64,000 nucleotides of DNA, from the NCBI RefSeq assembly GCF_011764545.1, contig NZ_AP022870.1, positions 2,092,001 through 2,156,000 on the forward strand. Reading direction: 5' to 3'. Below the pieces are notes generated by a model. The model did no database searches. It was given only the letters and a program-made list of their open reading frames with translations, and was not told where the DNA came from. Positions within the stretch are counted from its first letter, which is position 1, and the number at the start of each line of letters is the position of its first letter. Of the stretch, positions 27,313-36,465 are shown piece by piece. This stretch comes from Phytohabitans flavus (GTDB taxonomy: Bacteria > Actinomycetota > Actinomycetes > Mycobacteriales > Micromonosporaceae). The translations under genes were made by a program, and so were the position numbers.

Positions 27313-29706
27313 CTAGTGGAGGGTGACCTCCGTCGTGAGCTGGCGGTCGGTGCCGACCTGGCGTTCGGGGCCGGTCAGCTTGAGGGCGACCGTGTGGGCG
27401 ACGTCCGCGCTGGAGCGGGAGATGCGTAGCTCCAGTGCGCCCGGCTCGACGACCCGGGTGCCGGCGCGGCCGGTGAACGCGGACAGGTCGGCGTGCACCC
27501 GGAAGTCGACGCGGCGGGACTGGCCGGGGGCGAGTGCCACCCGCGCGTACCCGATCAGGCGGATCACCGGGCGGGTGACCTGCGCGATGGGGTCGTGGAG
27601 GTAGAGCTGGACCACGTCGGCGCCGGGGCGGTCGCCGATGTTGTGCACGGTCAGCGAGACCGTGACCGCGCCGTCGGTCGGCACCTCGACCGGCGTGTCG
27701 GGGTCGGGGGTCGCGCCGTCGACGCGCACGCCGTCCCAGGCGAAGGCCGTGTAGGAGAGGCCGTGCCCGAACGGGTACAGCGGGGTCGGGTCGACCGAGG
27801 TGACCGAGTTGGCGTGCGCCAGCGTCGGGCCCAGGTACGTGGACGGTCCGCCGGCCGGGCGGCGGGGGACGCTGACCGGGAGGCGGCCGGAGGGGCAGAC
27901 GCGGCCGGAGAGGACGCCGGCGACCGCGGGGCCGCCCTCCTCGCCGGGGAAGAACGCCTGCACGGTGGCGGCGAGGCGGTCGGCGTAGGCGCCCAGCGCG
28001 TACGGCCGGCCGGTCAGCAGCACCGCCACCACCGGCGTGCCGGTGCCGAGCAGCGCTTCCAGCAGCGCCGGCTGCACGCCGGGCAGGTCGAGGCTCTCCG
28101 CGTCGCAGCCTTCGCCGGAGGTGGAGTCGCCGAAGATGCCCGCGCGGTCGCCGAGCACCGCGACGACAACGTCGGCGGCCTCCGCGGCGGCCAGCGCCGC
28201 GGCGAATCCCTCGGTGTCGCGTCCGCTGACGTCGCATCCGGGTACGTGCGTGAAGGCGGCCCCGGGCAGCTCGGCGCGCAGGGACTCGAGCGGGCTGGGG
28301 ATGGCCACGCCGGCCGGCAGCTCGGGGTGGTGGATGCCGACGTGCGCGGGGAACGTGTAGCAGCCGAGCATCCCGGTGGCGCGGTCGGCGAGCGGGCCGA
28401 TGACGGCGATCCGCGCGTCGGGGCGGAGCGGGAGGGCGCCGCCGTCGTTGGCGAGCAGCACCACCGACTCCTCGGCGACCTCGCGGGCGAGCGCCCGGCC
28501 GGCGGGTGGGTCCAGGTCGATGAGGCCGTCGATCGGGGCGTCGCCCGCGGCGTCCAGCTCTGCCGGGAAGGGGCTCCAGTCGAGGTCCAGCAGGCCCAGC
28601 TCGATCTTCTGCCGGAGCACGCGGGCGGCGGCCCGGTCGACGAGCGACTCCGGGATCGCGCCATCCCGTACCGCCGCCACGAACCCGGGGCCGAAGCACC
28701 GTACCGCCGGAAGCTCGACGTCGACCCCGGCGGAGAGCGCGACGGCCGCGGCCTCGACCGGTCCCTCGGCCAGGCCGTGGTGCAGCTCCAGGAAGGACAC
28801 TCCGAAGTAGTCGGCGACGACCGTGCCGGTGAAGCCCCACTCGTCGCGCAGCAGGCCGGTGAGCAGCGCCGGGTTGGCCGCGGCGGGCATGCCGTCGATC
28901 TCGGTGTACGCGTGCATCACCGACCGGGCGCCGCCGTCCCGGACCGCCATCTCGAACGGCAGCAGCAGCACGTCGGCCAGCTCGCGCGGGCCCATGTGCA
29001 CGGGTCCGAAGTTGCGGCCCGCGCGGGAAGCGGAGTATCCGGCGAAGTGCTTGAGGGTGGCGACCACGCCGGCCGACTCCAGCCCCCGCACGTACCCCGT
29101 GGCGAGGGTCGCGACAAGGTACGGGTCCTCGCCGATCGTCTCCTCGGTGCGGCCCCACCGCGCGTCCCGCGTCACGTCGAGCACCGGCGCGAGGCCCTGG
29201 TGCAGGCCGAGGCGGCGCATGTCGGCGCCGATGCGTGCGGCCATCCGCTCGACCAGCGCGGGGTTGAAGGTCGCACCCCAGGCGAGCGGCGTCGGGTAGA
29301 CGGTGGCGCCCCAGGTCATCACGCCGCACAGGCACTCCTCGTGCGCGACGGCCGGGATCCCGAACCGGCCGGCGGCAACGAGCTCAACCTGCATGCGGGC
29401 CAGTGCCCGGGCGCCGAGGGCCGGGTCGACCGGCGCCGTGCCGAACGGGCGGGTCAGCTGCCCGAGGCCGGTACGGATCAGGTGTGCCCAGTCGAGCGAG
29501 TCGTCGACCAGCTCGTGCTGCTGCGGCGCCATGTCGTCGACCGTGGCGTTGGCCCCGATCCAGACGCTGTACAGCTGGGCGACCTTCTCCTCGAGCGTCA
29601 GCCGGCCGAGCAGGTCGGCGACCCGCTTCTCCGGCGGGAGGCTCGGGTCCTGCCACGGCTCGGGGATGGTCACCGCGTCCGGCGCCGCGGCGCTCCGATC
29701 ACTCAT
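27313..29706 (-). CDS. GH3 family beta-glycosidase (beta-xylosidase/beta-glucosidase)
   Basis: A 797-residue GH3 enzyme without signal peptide, so intracellular. The N-terminal barrel has LAPVLDVTRDARWGRTEET, KHFAGYSASRAGRN and the nucleophile region TGTVVADYFG (Asp near residue 288). The second alpha/beta domain includes RIAVIGPLADR and CDAESLDLPG; the C-terminal fibronectin-III-like domain has HNIGDRPGADVVQLY. The ARxGRNFGPVH loop is typical of the xylosidase-leaning branch. It is divergent from a sugar ABC importer, so it likely hydrolyses imported oligosaccharides, probably xylo-oligosaccharides given the GH43 and GH10 genes downstream. ATG has GGAG nine bases upstream. Confidence 0.88.
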   Translation of the reverse strand: MSDRSAAAPDAVTIPEPWQDPSLPPEKRVADLLGRLTLEEKVAQLYSVWIGANATVDDMAPQQHELVDDSLDWAHLIRTGLGQLTRPFGTAPVDPALGARALARMQVELVAAGRFGIPAVAHEECLCGVMTWGATVYPTPLAWGATFNPALVERMAARIGADMRRLGLHQGLAPVLDVTRDARWGRTEETIGEDPYLVATLATGYVRGLESAGVVATLKHFAGYSASRAGRNFGPVHMGPRELADVLLLPFEMAVRDGGARSVMHAYTEIDGMPAAANPALLTGLLRDEWGFTGTVVADYFGVSFLELHHGLAEGPVEAAAVALSAGVDVELPAVRCFGPGFVAAVRDGAIPESLVDRAAARVLRQKIELGLLDLDWSPFPAELDAAGDAPIDGLIDLDPPAGRALAREVAEESVVLLANDGGALPLRPDARIAVIGPLADRATGMLGCYTFPAHVGIHHPELPAGVAIPSPLESLRAELPGAAFTHVPGCDVSGRDTEGFAAALAAAEAADVVVAVLGDRAGIFGDSTSGEGCDAESLDLPGVQPALLEALLGTGTPVVAVLLTGRPYALGAYADRLAATVQAFFPGEEGGPAVAGVLSGRVCPSGRLPVSVPRRPAGGPSTYLGPTLAHANSVTSVDPTPLYPFGHGLSYTAFAWDGVRVDGATPDPDTPVEVPTDGAVTVSLTVHNIGDRPGADVVQLYLHDPIAQVTRPVIRLIGYARVALAPGQSRRVDFRVHADLSAFTGRAGTRVVEPGALELRISRSSADVAHTVALKLTGPERQVGTDRQLTTEVTLH

Positions 29707-30068
29707 CGAAGAGTGCTCCTGTCGTCTGCAACACAGTTGTTTTCAGCATGTGTTATCGGGCATGTTCCGGTATCCGCCTGCGCCTCCGATGCCGGGCTTC
29801 CGGGCTGCTCGGAACTTCTTCCGAGATGTTTCCGGAACATCTTTCGGACGTCCAGCGGTCTAGGTTGCCTTACGGTAACGCTTGTGCCCGCCCAGCGATA
29901 GGGCTTGACCGGTAGTTCACGTCGTCGTAGCGTGCGCCACATCACCTTGAATTATCGGGCCGGCGCCGAAAACTTCCGGGCACCCAAGGCGTCGACCCCG
30001 TGACTGGCCTACGGAACACCTAGGCCGGGGCGAGTCGTGACGCCCCGGCCCACCCGAAGGGATGGCAC
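29707..30068. promoter_or_regulatory. Divergent control region with LacI-type operator candidates
   Basis: This 362-bp gap separates the GH3 and ABC importer starts. It contains a near-perfect palindrome at 29821-29847 centred on TGTTTCCGGAACA, a partial one at 29809-29824 (TCGGAACTTCTTCCGA) and ATGTTCCGG at 29762. The same CGGAA/TTCCG theme occurs before the GH10 and LacI genes at 42 kb. A shared LacI-family repressor is the simplest explanation. Confidence 0.6.
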
Positions 30069-31370
30069 ATGACGACCCCCACATATTTCTCGCGCAGATC
30101 GGTTCTGGGCCTCGCCGGCCTGGGCGCGGGCGCGGCGCTGCTCGGCGGCTGTGGCGACGACGGGTCCGGCGACTCCGGCGACGGGGGCGGGTCGGCCACG
30201 ATCGACTGGTGGCACATCTCGAACGTTGACCCGATGCTGACCACCTGGGCCAACCTCGCCAAGGACTTCCAGACGGCGAACCCGGGCGTGGAAGTCAAGA
30301 TCACCCCGCTGGAGAACGAGGCCTTCAAGGCGAAGCTGACCACCGTCACCCAGGCCGGCACCCCGCCGGACATCTTCCACTCCTGGGGTGGCGGCGTGCT
30401 CAAGCAGCAGGTGGAGGCCGGCCTGGTCAAGGAGCTCGACCTCGGCGACGCGGCCGCCAGCATCAACAAGAACGGCCTGGACATCTACAAGGTGGACGGC
30501 AAGCAGTACGGCGTACCGTTCGACCTCGGCATGGTCGGCTTCTGGTACAACAAGGAGCTCTTCGACAAGGCCAAGATCACGGCGCCGCCGGCCACGTGGG
30601 GCGAGTTCCTCGACGCGATTCGCAAGCTGAAGGCGGCCGGCGTCACGCCGATCGCGCTCGCCGGCTCGGAGAGCTGGACCGCCCACTTCTACTGGGCGTA
30701 CCTGGCGATCCGCATCGCCGGCGTCGACGGCCTCGCCGCGGCCGCCGCGGACGGTTCGTTCGACCAGCCCGACTTCGTGGCTGCGGGCGCCCGGTTCAAG
30801 GAGCTCATCGACCTCGACCCGTTCCAGAAGGGCTTCCTCGGCGCGAAGTACTCGGCGACCGACGGCCAGTCCGCGATCATGGGTAACGGCCAGGCCGCGA
30901 TCGAGCTGATGGGACAGTGGGCGCCGACCACCGAGGCGGCGTACTCCACGACGAAGAAGGGCATCGGCGACAAGCTGAGCTTCTTCCCCTTCCCGTCGGT
31001 CGACGGCGGCAAGGGCTCGGTCGAGGACGCGTTCGGTGGCGGCAACGGGTTCGCGCTCGGCAAGGACGCCCCGCCGCAGGCGACCGAGTTCATCAAGTTC
31101 CTGCTCACGGCGGACAGCCAGCGCAAGGGCGCGTCGAGCGACTCGATCCTGCCGGTGACCCAGGGCGCCGAGGACGCGCTCAAGGACGCCAACCTCAAGT
31201 CGGTGCACGCGGCCATCGTCAAGGCGCCGAAGTTTCAGCTGTACCTCGACCAGGCTTACCCGCCCGCGGTCGGTACGCAGGTCAACGACAGTGTCGCCGA
31301 GCTGGTGGCCAAGAAGGCCACCCCGGAGAAGGTCGCGCAGGACATCGCCAAGGTCGCGAAGAACCAGTAG
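30069..31370 (+). CDS. Sugar ABC transporter substrate-binding lipoprotein (CUT1)
   Basis: A 433-residue extracellular binding protein. A twin-arginine motif FSRRSVLGLAG is followed by the lipobox LLGGC (Cys near residue 28), so it is a Tat-type lipoprotein. Mature features: TIDWWHISNVDPM, GTPPDIFHSWGG, YGVPFDLGMVGFWYNKELF, typical of solute-binding family 1 for oligosaccharides. Two permeases follow but no ATPase, as usual for CUT1 systems that share MsiK-like ATPases. ATG is preceded by AAGGGATGG. Ligand probably a xylo- or gluco-oligosaccharide (inference). Confidence 0.92.
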   Translation: MTTPTYFSRRSVLGLAGLGAGAALLGGCGDDGSGDSGDGGGSATIDWWHISNVDPMLTTWANLAKDFQTANPGVEVKITPLENEAFKAKLTTVTQAGTPPDIFHSWGGGVLKQQVEAGLVKELDLGDAAASINKNGLDIYKVDGKQYGVPFDLGMVGFWYNKELFDKAKITAPPATWGEFLDAIRKLKAAGVTPIALAGSESWTAHFYWAYLAIRIAGVDGLAAAAADGSFDQPDFVAAGARFKELIDLDPFQKGFLGAKYSATDGQSAIMGNGQAAIELMGQWAPTTEAAYSTTKKGIGDKLSFFPFPSVDGGKGSVEDAFGGGNGFALGKDAPPQATEFIKFLLTADSQRKGASSDSILPVTQGAEDALKDANLKSVHAAIVKAPKFQLYLDQAYPPAVGTQVNDSVAELVAKKATPEKVAQDIAKVAKNQ

Positions 31371-31374
31371 GTGC

Positions 31375-32421
31375 ATGAAAACGACGACGCAGGGGCCGGA
31401 AGGACACCTTCCGGCCCCCACCTCCCACCGGACCGGCACCCGCGACGGCGCGGCTCGCCCGGGGTACGCCCCTGAGCCGCGCCGGCCGCGGGTGGACGGT
31501 TCGCTGCGCCGGCGCCGCCGCCTCGACAAGCTGACCGTCGCGCTGTTCCTCGCCCCGGCGATGGCGCTGTTCCTCGTGCTTGTCGTCGGCCCGATCGTGC
31601 TGGCCATGTACACGAGCCTGTTCAAGTGGAACGGGTTCGGCGGGCTGCCGGAAGACTTCGTCGGCCTGGACAACTTCCGGCGCCTGCTGGAGGACGAGGT
31701 CTTCATCGGCGACCTCCGGCGCGGCCTGATCCTCGTCCTGCTGTCGGTCTTCGTGCAGCTGCCGGTCGCCCTCGGCCTCGCCCTGCTGCTCAACCAGCCG
31801 ATGCGCGGGCGGGCGTTCTACCGCCTGGTGTTCTTCGCGCCGTACGTGCTCTCCGAGGTCATCACCGCAGTCCTGTTCACCATGGTCTTCTCGCCCAACC
31901 AGGGCCTGGTCAACCAGCTGATGTCGGCGATCGGCCTGGAAGGTCAGCAGCAGGAGTGGCTCGCCAACCCGTCGACGGTGCTGTACGCGCTGTTCTTCGT
32001 AGTCAGCTGGAAGTACTTCGGCCTGCACATGATCCTGTACCTGGCCGGGCGGCAGAGCATCCCGAAGGAGCTGACCGAGGCGGCGGTCACCGACGGCGCC
32101 GGTAGCTGGCAGGTGTTCCGGCACGTCACGCTGCCGCTGCTCGGCCCGACGATCCGGATCAGCATCTTCCTGTCGATCATCGGGGCCATCCAGCTCTTCG
32201 ACATGGTGTGGGTGCTCACCGGCGGCGGCCCGATCCACGCGTCGGAGACCATGGCGGTCACGATGTTCCAGTACGGCTTCCGCCGCTCCGAGGTCGGCTA
32301 CGCCAGCGCCATCAGCGTCGCGATGTTCCTGATCAGCCTCGTGTTCGCGCTGCTGTACCAGCGGTTCGTCATGCGCCGGGACATCGAGGGCGCGATCACC
32401 ACGATGCGGGAGAAGCGATGA
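31375..32421 (+). CDS. Sugar ABC transporter permease (MalF type)
   Basis: Up to 348 residues with six membrane helices beginning LTVALFLAPAMALFLVLVV. The EAA loop reads IPKELTEAAVTDGAGSWQVF. The ATG lies 4 bp after the binding-protein stop, but the first ~40 residues are Pro/Arg/Gly-rich and encode a perfect hairpin (31392-31418), so translation might start later, for instance at the GTG encoding VDGSLRRRRRLDK. Forms a heterodimer with the next gene's product to import oligosaccharide. Confidence 0.9.
   Translation: MKTTTQGPEGHLPAPTSHRTGTRDGAARPGYAPEPRRPRVDGSLRRRRRLDKLTVALFLAPAMALFLVLVVGPIVLAMYTSLFKWNGFGGLPEDFVGLDNFRRLLEDEVFIGDLRRGLILVLLSVFVQLPVALGLALLLNQPMRGRAFYRLVFFAPYVLSEVITAVLFTMVFSPNQGLVNQLMSAIGLEGQQQEWLANPSTVLYALFFVVSWKYFGLHMILYLAGRQSIPKELTEAAVTDGAGSWQVFRHVTLPLLGPTIRISIFLSIIGAIQLFDMVWVLTGGGPIHASETMAVTMFQYGFRRSEVGYASAISVAMFLISLVFALLYQRFVMRRDIEGAITTMREKR
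31392..31418 (+). terminator. Intercistronic hairpin between binding protein and permease
   Basis: Perfect 12-bp arms GGGGCCGGAAGG and CCTTCCGGCCCC around a 3-base loop, 22 bp past the binding-protein stop. Such hairpins often protect or enrich the binding-protein portion of ABC operon mRNA. No T run follows, so partial termination or mRNA stabilisation is more likely than full termination. Confidence 0.6.
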
Positions 32422-32482
32422 GTGAGCGTGCGCGGGCGGTGCCCGCCCACGACGGCCGCGAGCGAGCGATCTGGGAGGCGCT

Positions 32483-33319
32483 ATGAGTCCGCGCAGGGAC
32501 ACCCGGGTGAAGCACTTCTGGCTGCACCTGGTCGCGATCGTCGTCGGCGCGGTGATCATCGTGCCGGTCGCCTTCGGGGTGCTCGGCGGCTTCAAGGACA
32601 ACGGGCAGCTCGCCACCAACCCGTTCAAGCTGCCCGACCCGTGGGTGCCGGAAAACTACACGAGCATCCTCGGCTCCAGCGCCTTCTGGCGGCCCCTGTT
32701 CAACAGCACGCTCATCGCGCTGGCCACGGTGGTGCTGCTGGTACTCGTGGCGTCGATGGCCGCGTACGTCTTCGCCCGCTTCAACTTCCGCGGCCGCGAG
32801 TTCCTCTACACGCTCTTCGCCGCCGGCCTGATGTTCCCGTTCACGGTGGCGATCCTGCCGCTCTTCGTGCTGCTGCGCGAGCTGAGCCTGCTCAACAGCC
32901 CGCTCGGCGTGATCCTGCCGCAGGTGGCGTTCGGCCTGCCGATGACGATCATCATCCTGCGCTCGTTCTTCCGCACGATCCCGGGCGAGGTCGAGGAGGC
33001 CGCGATCCTGGACGGCTGCACGCCGTTCGGCTTCTACTGGAAGATCCTGCTGCCGATGGCCCGCCCCGCACTGGCCACAGTGTCCGTGCTGGCGATCGTC
33101 ACGAGCTGGAACAACTTCATGCTCCCGCTCGTCGTCTTCACCGACCCGGGCTGGTGGACGCTCCCGGTGGGCGTGCAGCAGTTCCAGGGCCAGTACGCGG
33201 ACGACACCGCCCGCGTCCTCGCGTACGTGGTGCTGGCGATGCTCCCCGCACTCGGCTTCTACGCGATCGCGGAGCGCCAGCTCGTCGGCGGTCTGGCCTC
33301 AGGCGCGACGAAGGGCTGA
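32483..33319 (+). CDS. Sugar ABC transporter permease (MalG type)
   Basis: A 278-residue membrane subunit with six helices; the EAA loop reads IPGEVEEAAILDGCTPFGFY. Sequence LVVFTDPGWWTLPVGVQQF is typical of the MalG branch for plant oligosaccharides. The ATG at 32483 is preceded by GGGAGG. The 61-bp gap after the first permease is non-coding. Completes the CUT1 importer; the ATPase must come from elsewhere. Confidence 0.92.
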   Translation: MSPRRDTRVKHFWLHLVAIVVGAVIIVPVAFGVLGGFKDNGQLATNPFKLPDPWVPENYTSILGSSAFWRPLFNSTLIALATVVLLVLVASMAAYVFARFNFRGREFLYTLFAAGLMFPFTVAILPLFVLLRELSLLNSPLGVILPQVAFGLPMTIIILRSFFRTIPGEVEEAAILDGCTPFGFYWKILLPMARPALATVSVLAIVTSWNNFMLPLVVFTDPGWWTLPVGVQQFQGQYADDTARVLAYVVLAMLPALGFYAIAERQLVGGLASGATKG

Positions 33320-33365
33320 GAGCCACCTGTGCTGCCCGCCGTCTTCTGGGGCGGCGGGCGGGACA

Positions 33366-34930
33366 ATGGCTCGCGTGAGGGTTACGGCCGCGATCGCTCC
33401 GCTGGTCAGCGGTACGACGTACCGCCGCGGGGTGCACCTGCTGCTCGGCGGCGTGATCCTCCTGCCGTACCTGCTGCTCGGCGTCGTGTTCGCGGACACG
33501 CTCGCCGGGCCGCGCGAAGAGCGCTCGGCGGCGCTGCTCCTGCTCGTCGCGGCGGCCGCGATCGCCGCTGTGCCGGCCTTCCTGCGTGGCACCCGCGCGC
33601 TGGAGATCGCCGCCGCGCGGGCGCTGCTCGACGTCGACCTGCCCGACCCGCCGCCCGGACGGTCCACAGTGGAGACGCGGGTGCGGGGCGCACTCTGGTT
33701 TGCCATCCACCTCGTGACCGGCGGCCTGGTCGCCGGCGGGCTGCTGCTCGCACTGCCGATGGCGCTGGTCTTCGCCGGCGGGTGGCTCGGCCTGACCACG
33801 GATGCCAGCGAAGGGCTGCGGCTCGGCCCGCTCGACGAGGGCGACACCGGGTGGCTCACGGTCGTGGGGCTGGCGCTGCTGGTCGCGCTCGGGTACGCGG
33901 TCGCCGGACTGGGCGCTCTCGCCGCGCTGATGGCCCCGGTGCTGCTCGGCCCGTCGACGGCCGAGCGGATCGCGGCGCTGGAGGCACACGCCGCCGGGCT
34001 CGCCGAACGCAACCGCCTCGCCCGCGAGCTGCATGACTCGGTGGGGCACGCACTGACGGTGACGACGCTTCAGGCAGCCGCCGCGCGCGAGGTGCTGGAC
34101 ACGGACCCGGAGTTCGCGCGGCGGGCCCTCGCCGCGATCGAGGAGACCGGCCGGGGCGCGATGGCCGAACTGGACCACGTGCTCGGCCTGCTCCGCGCCC
34201 CTCCGCCACACGACCCCCGCGCGGCGGGCGCTGCCCCTGCCGGTGGGGTGGGCGGCGCGTCCGCCGGGGCCGCTGGCGCGGTGGGTGGGGCTCAGCCCCC
34301 GCGGGCGCCGCAGCCGACGCTCGCCGACCTGGACCGGCTGGTCGCGGACGCGCGGGCAGCCGGCATCGACGTGTGCCTGGATCGCCCGGCGTCGGTGGAC
34401 GGGGTGCCGGCGGCGGTGTCCCGGGAGGGGTATCGGATCGCGCAGGAAGGGCTGACCAACGCGGCCCGGCACGCGGTCGGCCACCCGGTGTCGCTGCGGG
34501 TCGCGGTCTCCGCTGGCGCGCTCGCGGTGGAGCTGATCAACCCGGTCGGCGCCCCCGCGTCCAGCGCGGGCGGCGACGCCGCCCGCCCGCGTGGCGCTGC
34601 GGTCCCGGGCGAGGTCACGGTCCGAGGTGGGGTCGCGGTCCCGGGTGGCGCTGCGATCCCGGGCGAGGTCACCGTCCCTGGTGGGGTCGCGGTTCCGGGT
34701 GGGGTCGTGGTCCCGGGTGGGGTCGTGGTCCCGGGTGGGGCTGCGGGCATGGGTGGGGTTGCGGGCCAGGGTGGCGCTGCGCAGCGAGGTGGGGCGGCGG
34801 GAGCGGGTGGGGGCGCGGGCTGGCGGGCATGCGGGAGCGGGTTGCGTTGCTCGGTGGTGAGATGACGGCCGGGCGGGAGGACGGGCTGTGGCGGGTGGCG
34901 GTGCGCCTGCCGACGGGGGTGGCGCGGTGA
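33366..34930 (+). CDS. NarL-type sensor histidine kinase with elastin-like repeat insertion (frameshifted)
   Basis: About 521 residues once one G is added at 34817-34819, which restores [14 protein letters not shown]. Roughly four to six N-terminal helices, HisKA_3 with [14 protein letters not shown] (phospho-acceptor His223), N-box [14 protein letters not shown], then, where the D-box (typically DxGxG) should be, about 65 residues of repeats such as VPGGVA and IPGEVT before the G2-like GLAGMRERV. The missing or displaced Asp of the ATP lid makes kinase activity uncertain. Its stop overlaps the start of the response regulator, forming a two-component pair; signal unknown. Confidence 0.85.
34592..34800 (+). 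repeat. In-frame short tandem repeats encoding VPGG-type hexads
   Basis: Degenerate 18-bp units resembling GTCCCGGGTGGGGTCGTG, coding for V/I-P-G-G/E-V/A-x. Two adjacent units near 34699-34734 are identical. The array lies inside the kinase gene, replacing the usual ATP-binding D-box region. Confidence 0.8.
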
Positions 34931-35580
34931 CGCGGGTGCTCATCGTCGACGACGACGAGCTGATCCGGGTCGGGCTGCGGGCGATCGCCGGCGCGCAGCC
35001 GGACATCGACGTGGTCGGCGAGGCGGCCGACGGGGCGGAGGTGCCGCCGCTGGTCGCCAAGCTCCGCCCCGACGTCGTGCTGATGGACGTGCGCATGCCC
35101 GGCATCGACGGTATTCAGGCCACCCGGCACCTGCTCGCCACCTCGGCCGACCCGCCGAAGGTGCTGGTCGTGACCACGTTCGAGAACGATGAATACGTAT
35201 ACGACGCGCTCCGCGCCGGCGCCAGCGGCTTCCTGCTCAAGCGAGCCCGGCCAGCCGAGGTGGTCGACGCGATCCGGGTGGTGGCGCGGGGGGAGTCGCT
35301 GCTCTTCCCGGCGGCGATCCGGCGGCTCGCGGACGCGTACGGCGGGCGGGGCGGCCACACCGCGCGGCTGCCCGGGCCGCCGCTGACCGAGCGGGAGGCC
35401 GAGGTGCTGCGGCTCGTGGCGGCCGGCCGCTCCAACGCGGAGATCGCCGCCGACCTCGTACTCGGCGTGGAGACGGTCAAGACCCACGTCGGCAACGTGC
35501 TCGCCAAGCTCGGCGCCCGCGATCGCACCCAGGCGGTCGTCCTCGCGTACGAGTCCGGCTTCGTCACCCCGGCCGGCTGA
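34927..35580 (+). CDS. NarL/FixJ-family response regulator
   Basis: A 217-residue regulator. Receiver: [11 protein letters not shown] (acidic pocket) and phospho-acceptor Asp54 in [13 protein letters not shown], with the conserved Lys in GFLLKRA. C-terminal LuxR-type helix-turn-helix: [22 protein letters not shown] and [15 protein letters not shown]. Starts at a GTG overlapping the kinase stop (GTGA). Intact. Target genes not identifiable. Confidence 0.93.
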   Translation: MTRVLIVDDDELIRVGLRAIAGAQPDIDVVGEAADGAEVPPLVAKLRPDVVLMDVRMPGIDGIQATRHLLATSADPPKVLVVTTFENDEYVYDALRAGASGFLLKRARPAEVVDAIRVVARGESLLFPAAIRRLADAYGGRGGHTARLPGPPLTEREAEVLRLVAAGRSNAEIAADLVLGVETVKTHVGNVLAKLGARDRTQAVVLAYESGFVTPAG

Positions 35581-35880
35581 CCCGCCGTCGCCGCCGGCCG
35601 CAGCGCGGCGTCGTTGACCAGAGATCCCCCTTGATCGGCGCGAACATCGCCTATCCCCGATGCGTGCGTGGCGAAGAGTTACCCCTCCTGGGGCAATTTC
35701 TCGCCACGGACGACCGGAGCGCTCGCCGATCAAGGCCGCGGCCCCCACTCGACAGCGCCGGCTGTCCGCGACCGTCGCCCTGACCGGCGGGGTCGGAGCA
35801 CGCAGCGATCAAGGGAAACGACCTTTTCTCAACCCCGTGACAACGTTCGGCGATGCCGCTGCGTGGTGGTTGGTGTGAGC
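35581..35880. other. Intergenic region upstream of the ECF sigma gene
   Basis: No gene seen in 300 bp. It holds the interrupted hairpin described separately and a second GATCAAGGGAAAC half-arm near 35806-35819, which could pair with the CCCTTGATC arm at 35628. The sigma-gene promoter must lie in the last ~60 bp but no clear -35/-10 is recognised. Confidence 0.5.
35628..35735. repeat. Nested inverted repeat with GATCAAGGG outer arms
   Basis: CCTTGATCGGCG (35629-35640) is the exact reverse complement of 35724-35735. Inside, GTGGCGA (35669-35675) pairs with TCGCCAC (35700-35706) with a further CCCC/GGGG match. Same outer arm as the element at 19691-19818, different core. Confidence 0.7.
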
Positions 35881-36465
35881 ATGGATAGCGAACCATCCGC
35901 GGTGGGCCCCGCTTCCGCGGTGCCCATGGTGGTTGACGAGCTTGGGGATGCCCCCGTCCGCGTCAGGCCTGGGAGCACGCGTGACCAGGGGTTCCTCGAG
36001 TTCGTGCGGGCGTCCGGTCGTTACCTGCTGCGTACGGCTGTGCTGCTGTGCGGTGACCCGGTCCGCGCGGAGGAACTGGTCCAGGCCACCTACGAGCGCA
36101 CGTATCGCTCCTGGCGCGTGGCGCGTGACGGCGATCCCCGGGTGTACGCCCGTCGTGTGCTGGTCAACCTGCGGGTCGACGGGTGGCGGCGCACACGTCG
36201 TGAGGTCGTCGTCGATCCGGTCGCCCTCCCCGATCAGGCTGTGCCGGACCCCATGGGCGCGGTCGTCGCCCGCAACGCCGTGGTCCAGGCTCTGGCCCGG
36301 CTGCCGCTCGCGCAGCGGCGGGTCGTGGTGCTGCGACACCTGCTGGACCTCACCGAGACCGAGGTAGCCCGCGAACTGGGGATCTCGGTCGGCACGGTCA
36401 AGTCCCACCACGCGCGGGGCATGGCCCGGCTGCGGGAGATCTTCACGGAAGGGGATCAGCGATGA
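35881..36465 (+). CDS. SigE-family ECF RNA polymerase sigma factor
   Basis: A 194-residue ECF sigma factor. After a variable ~35-residue N-terminus, region 2 reads FLEFVRASGRYLLRTAVLL and AEELVQATYERTYRSW; region 4 reads ALARLPLAQRRVVVLRHLL and ETEVARELGISVGTVKSHHARG, the helix-turn-helix for the -35 element. This is the actinobacterial SigE/SigM-like subfamily. The stop overlaps the start of a membrane protein, a common location for an anti-sigma or partner. A GTG two codons earlier is an alternative start. Confidence 0.9.
   Translation: MDSEPSAVGPASAVPMVVDELGDAPVRVRPGSTRDQGFLEFVRASGRYLLRTAVLLCGDPVRAEELVQATYERTYRSWRVARDGDPRVYARRVLVNLRVDGWRRTRREVVVDPVALPDQAVPDPMGAVVARNAVVQALARLPLAQRRVVVLRHLLDLTETEVARELGISVGTVKSHHARGMARLREIFTEGDQR

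Noticed and set aside
27493..29901. Long plus-strand open frame of 802 codons opposite the GH3 gene
   Set aside because: It is an antisense shadow of a GC-rich gene: composition is Arg/Gly/Val-rich, no domain appears, and the opposite strand encodes a complete GH3 enzyme.
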